Of a stretch of 64,000 nucleotides of DNA, positions 9,827 to 17,620 are shown one piece after another. Source of the DNA: MWBF01 sp040772005 (GTDB taxonomy: Bacteria > Chloroflexota > Anaerolineae > CG2-30-64-16); NCBI GenBank assembly GCA_040772005.1, contig JAXGYZ010000005.1, positions 186,001-250,000 on the forward strand. The letters run 5' to 3'. Positions within the stretch are counted from its first letter, which is position 1, and every line of letters starts with the position of its first letter. The notes under the pieces are model-generated. The model saw only the letters and a list, made by a program, of their open reading frames with translations, was not told the DNA's origin and did no database searches. The position numbers and the translations under genes are program-made.

Positions 9827-9944
9827 TGTATTTGTCAAGCGAAAAGGGAACCATTTGATAGTCGAAAAGGGAACCACTCTTGACCTTGGGCTTGCACCTT
9901 GATAATCGAAAAGGGGACCATTTGATGGTCGAAAAGGGAACCAC
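9827..9944. repeat. IS21 left-end multiple terminal repeats
   Basis: Four degenerate direct copies of a motif like GATAATCGAAAAGGGAACCA lie at about 9834, 9854, 9901 and 9922. IS21 elements carry repeated IstA-binding sites at each end, which matches. Confidence 0.85.
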
Positions 9945-10008
9945 CCCGTCGTCGTAGTCGGGGCTGTGGATAAGTGGGCAACTCGCAGCGCAGCGGAGAG
10001 TTGTCCAC

Positions 10009-10800
10009 CTATCCATCAGCCCGGTTGTCGCTGGCGCGGTGCGCCTCGCGTTGCATACGTTCTCGGAAGCGATAGGACTCGGCGCCCGAGAACTCCAGGA
10101 TGTGGGCCTTGTGGGTCAGCCGGTCCAACAAGGCGGCCGTCAGGCGTTCATCACCGAAGATCTGCGTCCAGTCGGCGAAGCGCAAGTTGGTCGTGATGAT
10201 CAACGCGACCTTCTGGTAAAGCGCTGAGCAGAACTGGAAGATCAGATGGGCGGCTGTCGCGGAGAAGGGAATGAAGCCCAACTCATCCAGGACGATCAGG
10301 TTCTGCTTGAGGGCCCCATTGAGCAGTTTGGACACCCGGTGCTCATCTTCGGCTTGCAGGAGGTCGTTAACCAGCGCAGCCGCATTGTAGAAGCGCACGC
10401 GCAAGCCCTGCCGGCAGCCGGCGACGGCCAATCCGGTCGCCACGTGCGTCTTGCCTAGGCCCGGATTACCCACCATCAGGATCGGCTCCGCTTGGCGGAT
10501 GTAGCTGCCCTGCGCCAACTCCAGCACGCGTTGCTTGTTGACACTGGGCACACATGCGAAGTCGAAGTCGGCCAACTCCTTAAGCACCGGAAAGCGGGCC
10601 GCTTTGATGAGCCGGACCTGGCGATTGCGTTCCCGCTGGGCGATTTCTTGCTCAGCCAACGACAGCAGATAGCGGTCGAAGCTCAGGCTGGCCTGTGCGG
10701 CATCTTCGGCGAACTTGCGATAGTTGCCCAGGACGCCCGGCAGGCGGAGCTGCTTCAGATAGCTCTCCAAGAGCAGGTTGGCTTCTACACTGGTGCCCAT
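10009..10800 (-). CDS. istB: IS21 helper ATPase IstB
   Basis: A 263-aa AAA+ ATPase of DnaC/IstB type that assists IstA in transposition and target choice. Walker A GNPGLGKTHV, Walker B LIVLDELGF, and the sensor stretch ALIITTNLRF are visible. The start is ATG at 10800 after GGGAGGTGA; a longer open frame to 10962 only overlaps istA. The istA stop is 2 nt upstream, so translation is coupled. Intact in this copy. Confidence 0.95.
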   Translation of the reverse strand: MGTSVEANLLLESYLKQLRLPGVLGNYRKFAEDAAQASLSFDRYLLSLAEQEIAQRERNRQVRLIKAARFPVLKELADFDFACVPSVNKQRVLELAQGSYIRQAEPILMVGNPGLGKTHVATGLAVAGCRQGLRVRFYNAAALVNDLLQAEDEHRVSKLLNGALKQNLIVLDELGFIPFSATAAHLIFQFCSALYQKVALIITTNLRFADWTQIFGDERLTAALLDRLTHKAHILEFSGAESYRFRERMQREAHRASDNRADG

Positions 10801-10802
10801 CG

Positions 10803-12307
10803 TCACCTCCCGGCTACCAGCAACTGGTCGTAGCGCCGCAGATCCGGCAACTCCATCGCGATGCCCAGTTGGGGATGCTCGGACAGATCCAACGCCGAGA
10901 CCGTGAGCACCGGAACCATGAGTTGGCGCAAACACAGCTTGACGCCATCCTGGTGCAGGCAACCGTACGCCAGTGCCTGGCTAACGGCCTGCTCGATGAG
11001 TGGGGCCGGATACTCCTGGTGCAGCTTCAGAATCCGAACGAATTCGCGCAGGCCATCCTCCTCGGCTTGGAGCTTGGCGAGTAAGCGTTCATACACCGGC
11101 GGCCAACTGGCGCGCCAGCGCCGTAGCGGTTTGGCGTGCTGGAAAGCGCCCGGACGTTGCTCCAGGAGCGGCAGGTAATGCAGCGGATCGTAGATATCCT
11201 GGTCCTTGCCGTAACAACGCGGATGACTGGCCAGCACCGCCTCGCCGTACAGGATGTCCACGTGCAACGGATACGCCTTGACGGTCAGGTGCACCTCCGC
11301 TTTGTCGGTCGGCACCGAGTAGCGGTTGCCGGCGAATTCGACCTGGCTGTAAGGGGTCAGCACGACGGGTTTGCTCACGCAGCAGGCGTAGTCTTTGCCG
11401 GGCAACGCCCGCAGCAGCGGCTGCTCCAGCGCCCAGGCCTCACCGATGGTCACGGCTTGGCCGTCAACTTGTCGGCCATCGTCTTCTTGGCAGCGGGCCA
11501 GCAGCAGGGCATTCAGCGCGGCAAAGGAGGCTACTTGCGGGATAGGGACCAGAAAGTTGCGCCGGCCGAAGCCTACCGCATGTTCCACACCGCCCTTCTG
11601 GTTGCCCTGGCCGGGGGTACAGAAGTGGCTCTCGAACAGATAATGGCTGCGCAAGGCGATGAACGCCCGCTGTTCCCGCCGGGTGCGCCCCTCCAGGATC
11701 TTCTGCACCGCCGCCTTCAGGTTGTCGTAGGTGATCCGGTAGGGCACCCCGCCGAAGTGGTGAAAGGCCCGGACATGACCTGCGAAGAAGGCTTCCTGAT
11801 TCTGCGCCGGGAAGGCCATCATGAACAGCTTCCGGGAGTAGCACAGGCGCATGTAGAAGACCTGGACCGTGACCCGCGCGCCGGCGATCTCGACCACGGC
11901 TTCACCCCAGTCCACCTGCGCATCCGTGGCCGGGTCAAACTCCAGCGGGAGGTACACCTTCGGGCGCCGTTTCTCACGCCGCCGTTGCGCGATGTAACCC
12001 CGCACGGTCGGCTCACTGCCCTGGTAGCCAGCCTGCACCAGTTCTTTGAAGATAAGCTGGCCCGTGTAGCGCTGTTTCGGCGGCAGCTTCTCGTTTGCCG
12101 CCAGCAGCTCATCGTCCGACCTTTGTAAGGACCCAGGATCGGCGCCGGGCGGGGCGCTTTCAGCGTATACACATCCGCCTCGGCCGAGGCGAGCGCCTTC
12201 GCGATCGTCTTGCGGGAAACATGCAACTCGCGGGCAATCTGCCGCAGGCTTTTCTGTTCGATGAAGTAGGCGCGCCGGATCTGTTCGCGGTCTTCCACAC
12301 TGATCAT
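10803..12307 (-). pseudogene. istA: IS21 transposase IstA, frameshifted
   Basis: The N-terminal part (start ATG 12307 behind GGAGGGAAGG) reads an HTH, SLRQIARELHVSRKTIAKAL, up to ILGPYK. The sense then continues in another frame as DELLAANEKLPPKQRYTGQL and through the DDE-type core (AQVDWGEAVVEIAG, ITYDNLKAAV, CTPGQGNQKGGVEH) to a stop at 10803. The two frames join near 12,117-12,130 and need a single-base change. The combined length of about 500 aa is normal for IstA. No slippery heptamer is present at the junction, so this looks like a mutation or a base-calling error rather than programmed frameshifting. Confidence 0.85.
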
Positions 12308-12356
12308 CCTTCCCTCCGCACCATGGATTCTGACCGCCATGATAGCGGAGATTGGC

Positions 12357-12422
12357 TCAGGTGGTTCCCTTTTCGATTATCAAAGTGCGACCCAGTGGTT
12401 CCCTTTTAGAATATCAAAAACA
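12357..12422. repeat. IS21 right-end terminal repeats
   Basis: Two inverted copies of the end motif (GGTTCCCTTTTCGATTATCA at about 12363 and GGTTCCCTTTTAGAATATCA at about 12397) lead to the terminal CA at 12421-12422. Confidence 0.88.
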
Positions 12423-12429
12423 TTGAGAA
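12423..12429. repeat. target-site duplication, right copy
   Basis: TTGAGAA, identical to 9820-9826, immediately follows the CA end of the element. Confidence 0.9.
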
Positions 12430-13201
12430 CGATCTAGCTAATAGCCCACCTATGGAGTTCGACTTGGCACGCAGGGTTCGCGTGTTCACTTCGCAATTCC
12501 AGTTTGTGGAGTTGGAGATGACCGGTTGCTACCTCTCTCGCAAGCAGGTGCCGATTCCGCCTTTCCTAATGGGGTTGGCCGAGGAAAAGGAGGAGATACA
12601 GAGGCAGTTCCACGCTCACTTCAATCTCGTGAGCCGAATGGGGCCGGAGGTCAAGGTCGGCAACAAAGTCCTCACGGAACAGGGGCTTCGAAAGCAAAAG
12701 GAGAGGATTGCCGCCAGGTTCCTGATTCCTTTGAAGAAGTTTGGGAACGTCGTGCGTCGTGCTAATAAGGACGCACTGATCCAAGCCGTCGAAGCCTTGC
12801 GCGCCGAGGTACAGCAATTCGGCGAGGGCATCCGTGCGAGCCTGCAAACGCAAATGGATCAAAACGCCAACGCTTTGGTCTCAGCCTTACTTCCTGCCGT
12901 ACGCCGAACCCCACCGATGCAGTACAAAAAGATACATGGTCCAACCATAAGCGATCCAGTGCTGCGTGAGTTGCTGGGGCGAGACATCAAAGAAGCATTC
13001 GGTTGCGCGGAGGACCTGGTCGGAGAGATGACCGTAAGCTTGGTGTTCAAGGATGTGGCATACGAATCCCTGGTTGATGAGACGTTCCTGGAAGTAGCTC
13101 GAAAGGCCATGCCTGGTCTGGAGGGCTTCCATGAGGAATATGAGGCTGCTCGGCAAAGGGTTGAACCGGAACAACCCAGGCTGCTAGGTCTTTCTGACTG
13201 A
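12430..13201 (+). pseudogene. 3' half of the IS21-interrupted PLD-like gene
   Basis: The frame is open from 12430 and continues the 5' half exactly in phase (…KIEAVEN|DLANSPPMEFDLARRVRVF…). An ATG at 12452 could in principle be used to make a separate 249-aa product. The sequence is mixed alpha/beta with a long helical stretch (LIQAVEALRAEVQQFGEGIR) and ends PRLLGLSD. I do not recognise the C-terminal domain. The high reading-frame integrity suggests a recent insertion. Confidence 0.75.
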
Positions 13202-13411
13202 TAAGATGCAGTAGTCGCAACCCCATGATCGCGTTCACGGGCCCCTGTCGCAGGTGCACTAAGGAACTGAAGTAGCGCGGAGTACCAGCTGCACTCCCAT
13301 AGGCCGAATTATGGCCAGACGTGGACGAAGACCGCCAGCGGGACGTCCGCCACGCTCACGAGGATCGTGATGCATTCAGTCGGTGGCAGCGCTGCGTGCG
13401 CGGGGCCGGAC

Positions 13412-13445
13412 GAGGAGTTCGGCATCTGAGGATGCGGAACTCCTC
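13412..13445. repeat. TGAG-loop hairpin, copy 1
   Basis: GAGGAGTTC and GAACTCCTC enclose GCATC-TGAG-GATGC. It lies in the 290-nt gap 13202-13491, about 47 nt upstream of the next start codon. Nothing else is recognised in that gap. Confidence 0.75.
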
Positions 13446-13491
13446 CTATCTGTTGGTCGAGGAATTCCATTTGGATGCCAAGGAGAACAGT

Positions 13492-14445
13492 ATGCATCAT
13501 CCATTTCGAGTGGGCGAGGTCTATCGTAACCGCCTCGGTCCATACGAGGTCGTGAGCATCGACGCGCCGACCATGACGGTGCGATATCCTGATGGCAAGA
13601 TTATCAAGGGCGATATTGCGACATTCGCGCGGATCTGGGATAACCTGAAAGCCGAGGCTGCGGCCGTCAAGTCTGGCGTAACTGCGTCGACCCGGGGACA
13701 ACCGGTGCGGCCGGGTGATGTTGATACTGTCGAGAGAACCTTGCGCCCGCGCAACAAGGGCAAACAAGGAGCTCTCTTCGAGGGGCTGACCGAGCGCGAT
13801 TTTCAGGCGAGCGTCACGGGCACAAGTTGGCGCGCGCGTGACTATCTGGGCGGCTTGCTGGCACAGCGATTGTCGGACGCGCTGGGCGAGTTTTTTCAGT
13901 CCTGGGCAATCTACAGACAGGTCCGTGTGTACATCGTGCACGCAGAAGTCTCCATGTCGAACCGGGAAGAAGGGGTACGCAGGAGCAAGTTCTTTTTCGC
14001 ACTCGGTCCCGAAGGGGCGCACTACGGGCTTTATATCGAGCGCAACTCGGGCGATATGGACGGGGAATGGGATTGGCCGCGCTTCGTCGCGAGGTTGCAC
14101 AGCGATGCAGGGAGGATACAAAGCGTTTCGGCGGCCATACACGAGCACGGGATAACGGCGCTGGCCTACCTGTCGGAGGGCGATGACCAGACCAGGCTTG
14201 CTGGTCGTCTTGTAGGCCGGTCAGACGGACTGGCGTGGCTGCCAATTGAGGGCAGAGCAGTGGCTATGGCGTGGCCCGATTTCGCAGAGCTGTTGTCTTC
14301 ACTCGACCTAACGCTCTGGTGCGACCTGTACTTCCAGGCGGAGATGAGCAAGGCGGAAGCAATGGGGCTGGGTATTGGCATCGCCGATCGCGTGGTGAAG
14401 ACATTCGTGGCGTTGTTACCGCTTTACACATTGAGCCGACGGTAA
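13492..14445 (+). CDS. hypothetical protein downstream of the BREX-like cluster
   Basis: A 317-aa protein with start ATG 13492 after AAGGAGAACAG; an in-frame extension upstream runs through a hairpin repeat and is rejected. The N-terminus (YRNRLGPYEVVSID, then VRYPDGKIIKGD) looks like a small beta-barrel. A charged linker follows (to about residue 95), then an alpha/beta domain with YIVHAEVSMSNR, SKFFFALGPEG and YGLYIERNSGDMDG. No catalytic signature is recognised. It shares orientation with the defence genes but is separated from them by about 290 nt. Function unknown. Confidence 0.8.
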   Translation: MHHPFRVGEVYRNRLGPYEVVSIDAPTMTVRYPDGKIIKGDIATFARIWDNLKAEAAAVKSGVTASTRGQPVRPGDVDTVERTLRPRNKGKQGALFEGLTERDFQASVTGTSWRARDYLGGLLAQRLSDALGEFFQSWAIYRQVRVYIVHAEVSMSNREEGVRRSKFFFALGPEGAHYGLYIERNSGDMDGEWDWPRFVARLHSDAGRIQSVSAAIHEHGITALAYLSEGDDQTRLAGRLVGRSDGLAWLPIEGRAVAMAWPDFAELLSSLDLTLWCDLYFQAEMSKAEAMGLGIGIADRVVKTFVALLPLYTLSRR

Positions 14446-14470
14446 AGCGCCGGCTGTGGGCAGGGCCGCT

Positions 14471-14527
14471 CCTTCGACTGGTGGTCGTCTGTTGGCAAGG
14501 TCGAGCCGTGCACCCGCTCAGGATGCT
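14471..14527. repeat. dispersed repeat, right-half type (homologous to the insert in carB)
   Basis: Runs from TCCTTCGACTGG to CCGCTCAGGATGC and aligns, with scattered differences, to 49909-49965 inside carB. It is a half copy of a larger nested inverted repeat. Confidence 0.65.
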
Positions 14528-14551
14528 GCGTTAAGGTGGGGCAGGCGAGCC

Positions 14552-14575
14552 GTTCCGCATCTGAGGATGCGGAAC
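14552..14575. repeat. TGAG-loop hairpin, copy 2
   Basis: Perfect 10-bp stem GTTCCGCATC / GATGCGGAAC with loop TGAG. Confidence 0.8.
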
Positions 14576-14604
14576 TCCTCTTGTATGATGCCGGATCTGA
14601 GGAT

Positions 14605-14642
14605 GCAGGCGCTATCTGGAATCACTTCCAGATAGCGCCTGC
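14605..14642. repeat. perfect 17-bp hairpin
   Basis: GCAGGCGCTATCTGGAA pairs with its complement across a TCAC loop. There is no T-tract, so it is not called a terminator. It lies in the gene-poor stretch 14446-15509, which otherwise holds only repeats and the relic at 14771-15091. Confidence 0.7.
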
Positions 14643-14770
14643 CGATTGGGCGGCGCCAGGGACACGACATTGGCCGGGGTCGTCACGGGATGGTAAAGCA
14701 GGTTGCCCGTGACGGCCAGGACGAGATGAGACTACCTGGCCGGCGCGGGCTGGGGCGGCACGGCGTAGTG

Positions 14771-15091
14771 CTAGGCCGGGTCACCGGCCACGAAGGGCAG
14801 GCGGCGGTCGGTCAGGTAGGCGTCCTCCCGACCGTGCCGGTCGAAGTAGCTTTTGAACCCGATCCACGAGCCGTCCGGCGCGTAGTTGGATACGGCGTGG
14901 CCCAGGCCCCGGTCGCCCTTGGGGAAATACCAGTAGTCTGCGCTGTTGGGCTGCGCAGGGGGCGTCTCGGGAGCCGCCTCGCCGCCCAGCTCGGTCGCGA
15001 GCAGGCGGCGCTGGATGCGGTACTCCGGGGGATTTTCCCCGTGCCACTCGAGCACGGCCCGCTGGAAGAACTGCACGCACTGCTCGTGCAT
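14771..15091 (-). pseudogene. fragment of a Chloroflexota-style repeated surface/lysin domain
   Basis: A 106-aa frame reading VQFFQRAVLEWHGENPP, then YFPKGDRGLGHAV and FKSYFDRHGRED. It resembles the end of one and the start of the next copy of a tandem domain (pattern VQYFERxxFEWHPEN…YFPxTGH…YWxxHGG) that I associate with extracellular proteins of this phylum. It has no proper start context, is far shorter than such proteins and is surrounded by repeats, so I read it as a relic. The family link is from memory and moderate at best. Confidence 0.4.
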
Positions 15092-15360
15092 AGTGCAGAT
15101 GCCTCCAGTGGACCTGGAAGATCAGGCCGGATGGGCAGAGGCGCGGGGCCGAGGGTGCGTAGCAGATGCTCCACTGCCGGAAGTGCACCCCGGCATTATA
15201 CGCACTTTCTCAGGTTTCGCCAGTTGCGGCAATCAGGTCAAGGAAAGTTGGTGTGGCGATCCAGGGGCGGGAGCCGGCGCGCACGGTGATGTCATCCTGG
15301 GTATCATCGTGTTATGGGCCGTGTAACACGCCTATGTTATAGTCTGTCCGTCGACGGCGC

Positions 15361-15475
15361 TGGCAGGAATTCCAGACGTAGTCTAGGCCCTTGTGGCCGC
15401 CTGGCTTGCCTGACGGGACGCCCACAAGGGACGCCCACAAGGGGCTAAGCTACGGTCCCATTTGGAATTCCTGGG
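15361..15475. repeat. long imperfect inverted repeat upstream of the ABC transporter
   Basis: The arms 15361-15396 and 15435-15475 share CAGGAATTCCA/TGGAATTCCTG and CCCTTGTGG/CCACAAGGG, with two direct copies of CGCCCACAAGGG between. The right arm ends 34 nt before the proposed start codon. Confidence 0.55.
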
Positions 15476-15509
15476 CGAGGTACGCCGCCCACACAGATCG
15501 GAGCACCCT

Positions 15510-17381
15510 TTGAATACTGCCAGACCCAATCCGCCGAATGCGCGGCCGGCAGGTCTGCCCGCGCGCGTGCGCCAGGAAGTGCGCGAGTTCTGGGAGGCGC
15601 TGCGCAACACGCCGGAAGCGTTCCGCCTCGTCTGGTCGGCCAGCCGGCGCGCGGCGCTGACCGGCATCGGCCTGACGATCGTCGCGGCCAGCCTCCCCGC
15701 GGCCCAGGCCTGGGCGGGCAAGCTCATCATCGACTCGGTGGTCGCGGCCGCGCAACAGGGCATGGCGCCGATGGCCGGGCTGCGCTACGTGCTGCCCTAC
15801 CTGCTGCTGGAGTTTGGCCTGCTGCTCACCGGCTCGGTGACCGGCCAGATGCGCAGCCTGTCCGACCGGGTGCTCCAGTCGCAGCTCACCAACCACGTCA
15901 ACAGCATGATGATCCGCAAGGCCATCAGCCTGGACTTGCAGTTCTTCGAGGATCCCATCTTCTATGACATGCTGCAGAACGCCCGGCGGCAGGCAGACAC
16001 GAGCGCGCTGGCGATCGTCAACGCGATGCTGCAGATGCTGCAGCAGGTTGTCACGCTCGTCTCGTTGATGGCCCTGCTCATCCGCTTCAGCCCGTGGCTG
16101 GCCGTGATCGTCTTCGTCTCGGCCATCCCCGCGTTCCTCTCGCAGTCGCAATATGCGGAGCGCGCGTTCCGTGCGGTGAGCCGTCGCGCGCCGGAAGCAC
16201 GGCTGCTGAACTACCTGGAGCTGCTGCTGACGGGCAACGATACGGTCAAGGAGATCAAGCTGTTCGGGCTGGGCGAGCCGCTGCTGCGGCGCTACCAGGA
16301 ACTGTTCACGCGCTTCTACCAGGAGGACCTGGCCATCGCACAGCGGCGCACGGTGGCGGGGCTCGGCTGGGGCATGTTGTCGAACCTCGCCTATTACGGC
16401 AGCTATGCGTGGATCGTCCTGCGGACGGTGGCGGGGCGCATCACGCTGGGCGACATGACCATGTTCCTGAGCATCTTCCGCCAGTCGCAGAGCTCCATCC
16501 GGTCGCTGCTCGACAGCCTGAACCGGCTCTACGAGAGCAACCTGTATCTCGATAACCTGATGGAGTATCTCAAGCTCCAGCCGGTGCTCCGGGCGCCGGA
16601 GAACGGGCTGGTTGCGCCCGCGCCCATCCGCCAGGGCATCGAGTTCCGGCACGTCTCGTTCAGCTATCCGGGCTCCGATGTCGAGGTGCTGCGCGATATC
16701 AACTTCCACATCCAGCCGGGCGAGCGGATCGCGCTGGTCGGGCTGAACGGCGCGGGCAAGACGACGCTCATCAAGCTGCTCACGCGGCTGTACGACCCGA
16801 CGGAAGGCCAGATCCTGCTGGACGGCGTCGACCTGCGCGAGTATGACCTGAAGAGCCTGCACCAGCGGTTCGGCGTCATCTTCCAGGATTTCGTGCGCTA
16901 CCAGTTCACGGTCAGAGAGAACATCGGGTTCGGCCAGGTGGATGCGCTCGATGACCTGGGCCGCATCCAGGACGCGGCGGACCGCGGGGGCGCCAGCCCG
17001 ATCATCGAGAAGATGCCGCAGGGGTACGACACGATGCTGGGGCGGCGCTGGGAGAAGGGCCAGGAGCTGTCGGGCGGGCAGTGGCAGAAGATCGCGCTGG
17101 CGCGGGCGTTCATGCGCGAGGCAGAGGTGCTCGTGCTGGACGAGCCGACGTCCGCGCTGGATGCCGAGGCCGAGTACGAGGTCTTCCGCCGGTTCGGTGA
17201 GCTGATGGAAGGGCGCATCGCGGTGTTGATCTCGCATCGGTTCTCGACCGTGCGCATGGCCGACCGGATCGTCGTGCTGTCCGCCGGGAAGATCATCGAG
17301 CTGGGCAGCCATGCGGAGCTGATGGCGCTCGACGGCGCGTATGCGCGGCTGTTCAATCTGCAGGCAGAGGGGTACCGGTAA
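15510..17381 (+). CDS. ABC transporter, fused permease and ATPase (exporter type)
   Basis: A 623-aa half-transporter: a six-helix membrane domain (about 45-330) and a nucleotide-binding domain with Walker A GLNGAGKTT, signature LSGGQ, Walker B VLVLDEPTSALD and the switch His in LISHRFST. Such proteins dimerise to export lipids, peptides or drugs at the inner membrane. I chose the TTG at 15510, with GGAG 6 nt upstream; a TTG at 15462 is possible, but it lies inside an inverted repeat. Substrate unknown; no partner gene is adjacent. Confidence 0.9.
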   Translation: MNTARPNPPNARPAGLPARVRQEVREFWEALRNTPEAFRLVWSASRRAALTGIGLTIVAASLPAAQAWAGKLIIDSVVAAAQQGMAPMAGLRYVLPYLLLEFGLLLTGSVTGQMRSLSDRVLQSQLTNHVNSMMIRKAISLDLQFFEDPIFYDMLQNARRQADTSALAIVNAMLQMLQQVVTLVSLMALLIRFSPWLAVIVFVSAIPAFLSQSQYAERAFRAVSRRAPEARLLNYLELLLTGNDTVKEIKLFGLGEPLLRRYQELFTRFYQEDLAIAQRRTVAGLGWGMLSNLAYYGSYAWIVLRTVAGRITLGDMTMFLSIFRQSQSSIRSLLDSLNRLYESNLYLDNLMEYLKLQPVLRAPENGLVAPAPIRQGIEFRHVSFSYPGSDVEVLRDINFHIQPGERIALVGLNGAGKTTLIKLLTRLYDPTEGQILLDGVDLREYDLKSLHQRFGVIFQDFVRYQFTVRENIGFGQVDALDDLGRIQDAADRGGASPIIEKMPQGYDTMLGRRWEKGQELSGGQWQKIALARAFMREAEVLVLDEPTSALDAEAEYEVFRRFGELMEGRIAVLISHRFSTVRMADRIVVLSAGKIIELGSHAELMALDGAYARLFNLQAEGYR

Positions 17382-17429
17382 CCGCAGCAGTGCGCGTCGG
17401 CAATGATCAGGCGGCCATAATCGGGCGGA

Positions 17430-17453
17430 GTTCCGCATCCTCAGATGCGGAAC
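17430..17453. repeat. TGAG-loop hairpin, copy 3 (reverse orientation)
   Basis: Stem GTTCCGCATC / GATGCGGAAC with loop CTCA, the complement of TGAG. Confidence 0.8.
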
Positions 17454-17475
17454 GGCCCCCATGACCGGCCTCACC

Positions 17476-17497
17476 GTTTGCATCTGAGGATGCAAAC
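17476..17497. repeat. TGAG-loop hairpin, copy 4
   Basis: Stem GTTTGCATC / GATGCAAAC with loop TGAG. The outer stem differs from copies 2 and 3 at paired positions, so pairing is kept. Confidence 0.8.
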
Positions 17498-17532
17498 TCC
17501 TCGGTTGGTAGGAGGTGCGCGTCCGACCCGTC

Positions 17533-17611
17533 GTAGGGGCGGGGTTTCCCCGCCCGGGGCGGGGGCACGGTGCGCGGGGGGGTGCGCGGGGCGGGGAGAC
17601 CCCGCCCCTAC
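17533..17611. repeat. inverted repeat of GTAGGGGCGGGG type
   Basis: GTAGGGGCGGGGTTTCCCCG at 17533 recurs inverted at 17588-17611 with one mismatch. It lies between converging genes (ABC transporter and GH13), so it could act as a bidirectional terminator, but it lacks T-tracts. Confidence 0.6.
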
Positions 17612-17620
17612 AGTGCAATC

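Larger units (their letters stand above)
9827..12422 (-). mobile_element. IS21-family insertion sequence (2,596 bp), istA-istB on the minus strand
   Basis: The ends are TGTATTTGTCAAGCG at 9827 and, on the other strand, TGTTTTTGATATTCT at 12422; both continue into AAAAGGGAACCA. The element carries istA and istB in the standard order and is flanked by perfect 7-bp duplications, so it is an intact single insertion. IstA carries a frameshift, so the copy is probably not autonomously mobile unless this is a sequencing error. It sits in the gene next to brxL, typical of decaying defence islands. Confidence 0.95.

Noticed and set aside
9324..9902. Stand-alone 192-aa protein
   Set aside because: The last 25 codons lie within the insertion sequence; it is the 5' half of a split gene.
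12100..12135. Programmed frameshift in IstA
   Set aside because: No slippery heptamer or downstream structure at the junction; a one-base mutation explains it.
13321..13491. N-terminal extension of the 317-aa gene
   Set aside because: It runs through a hairpin repeat and lacks a start context; ATG 13492 has a good ribosome site.
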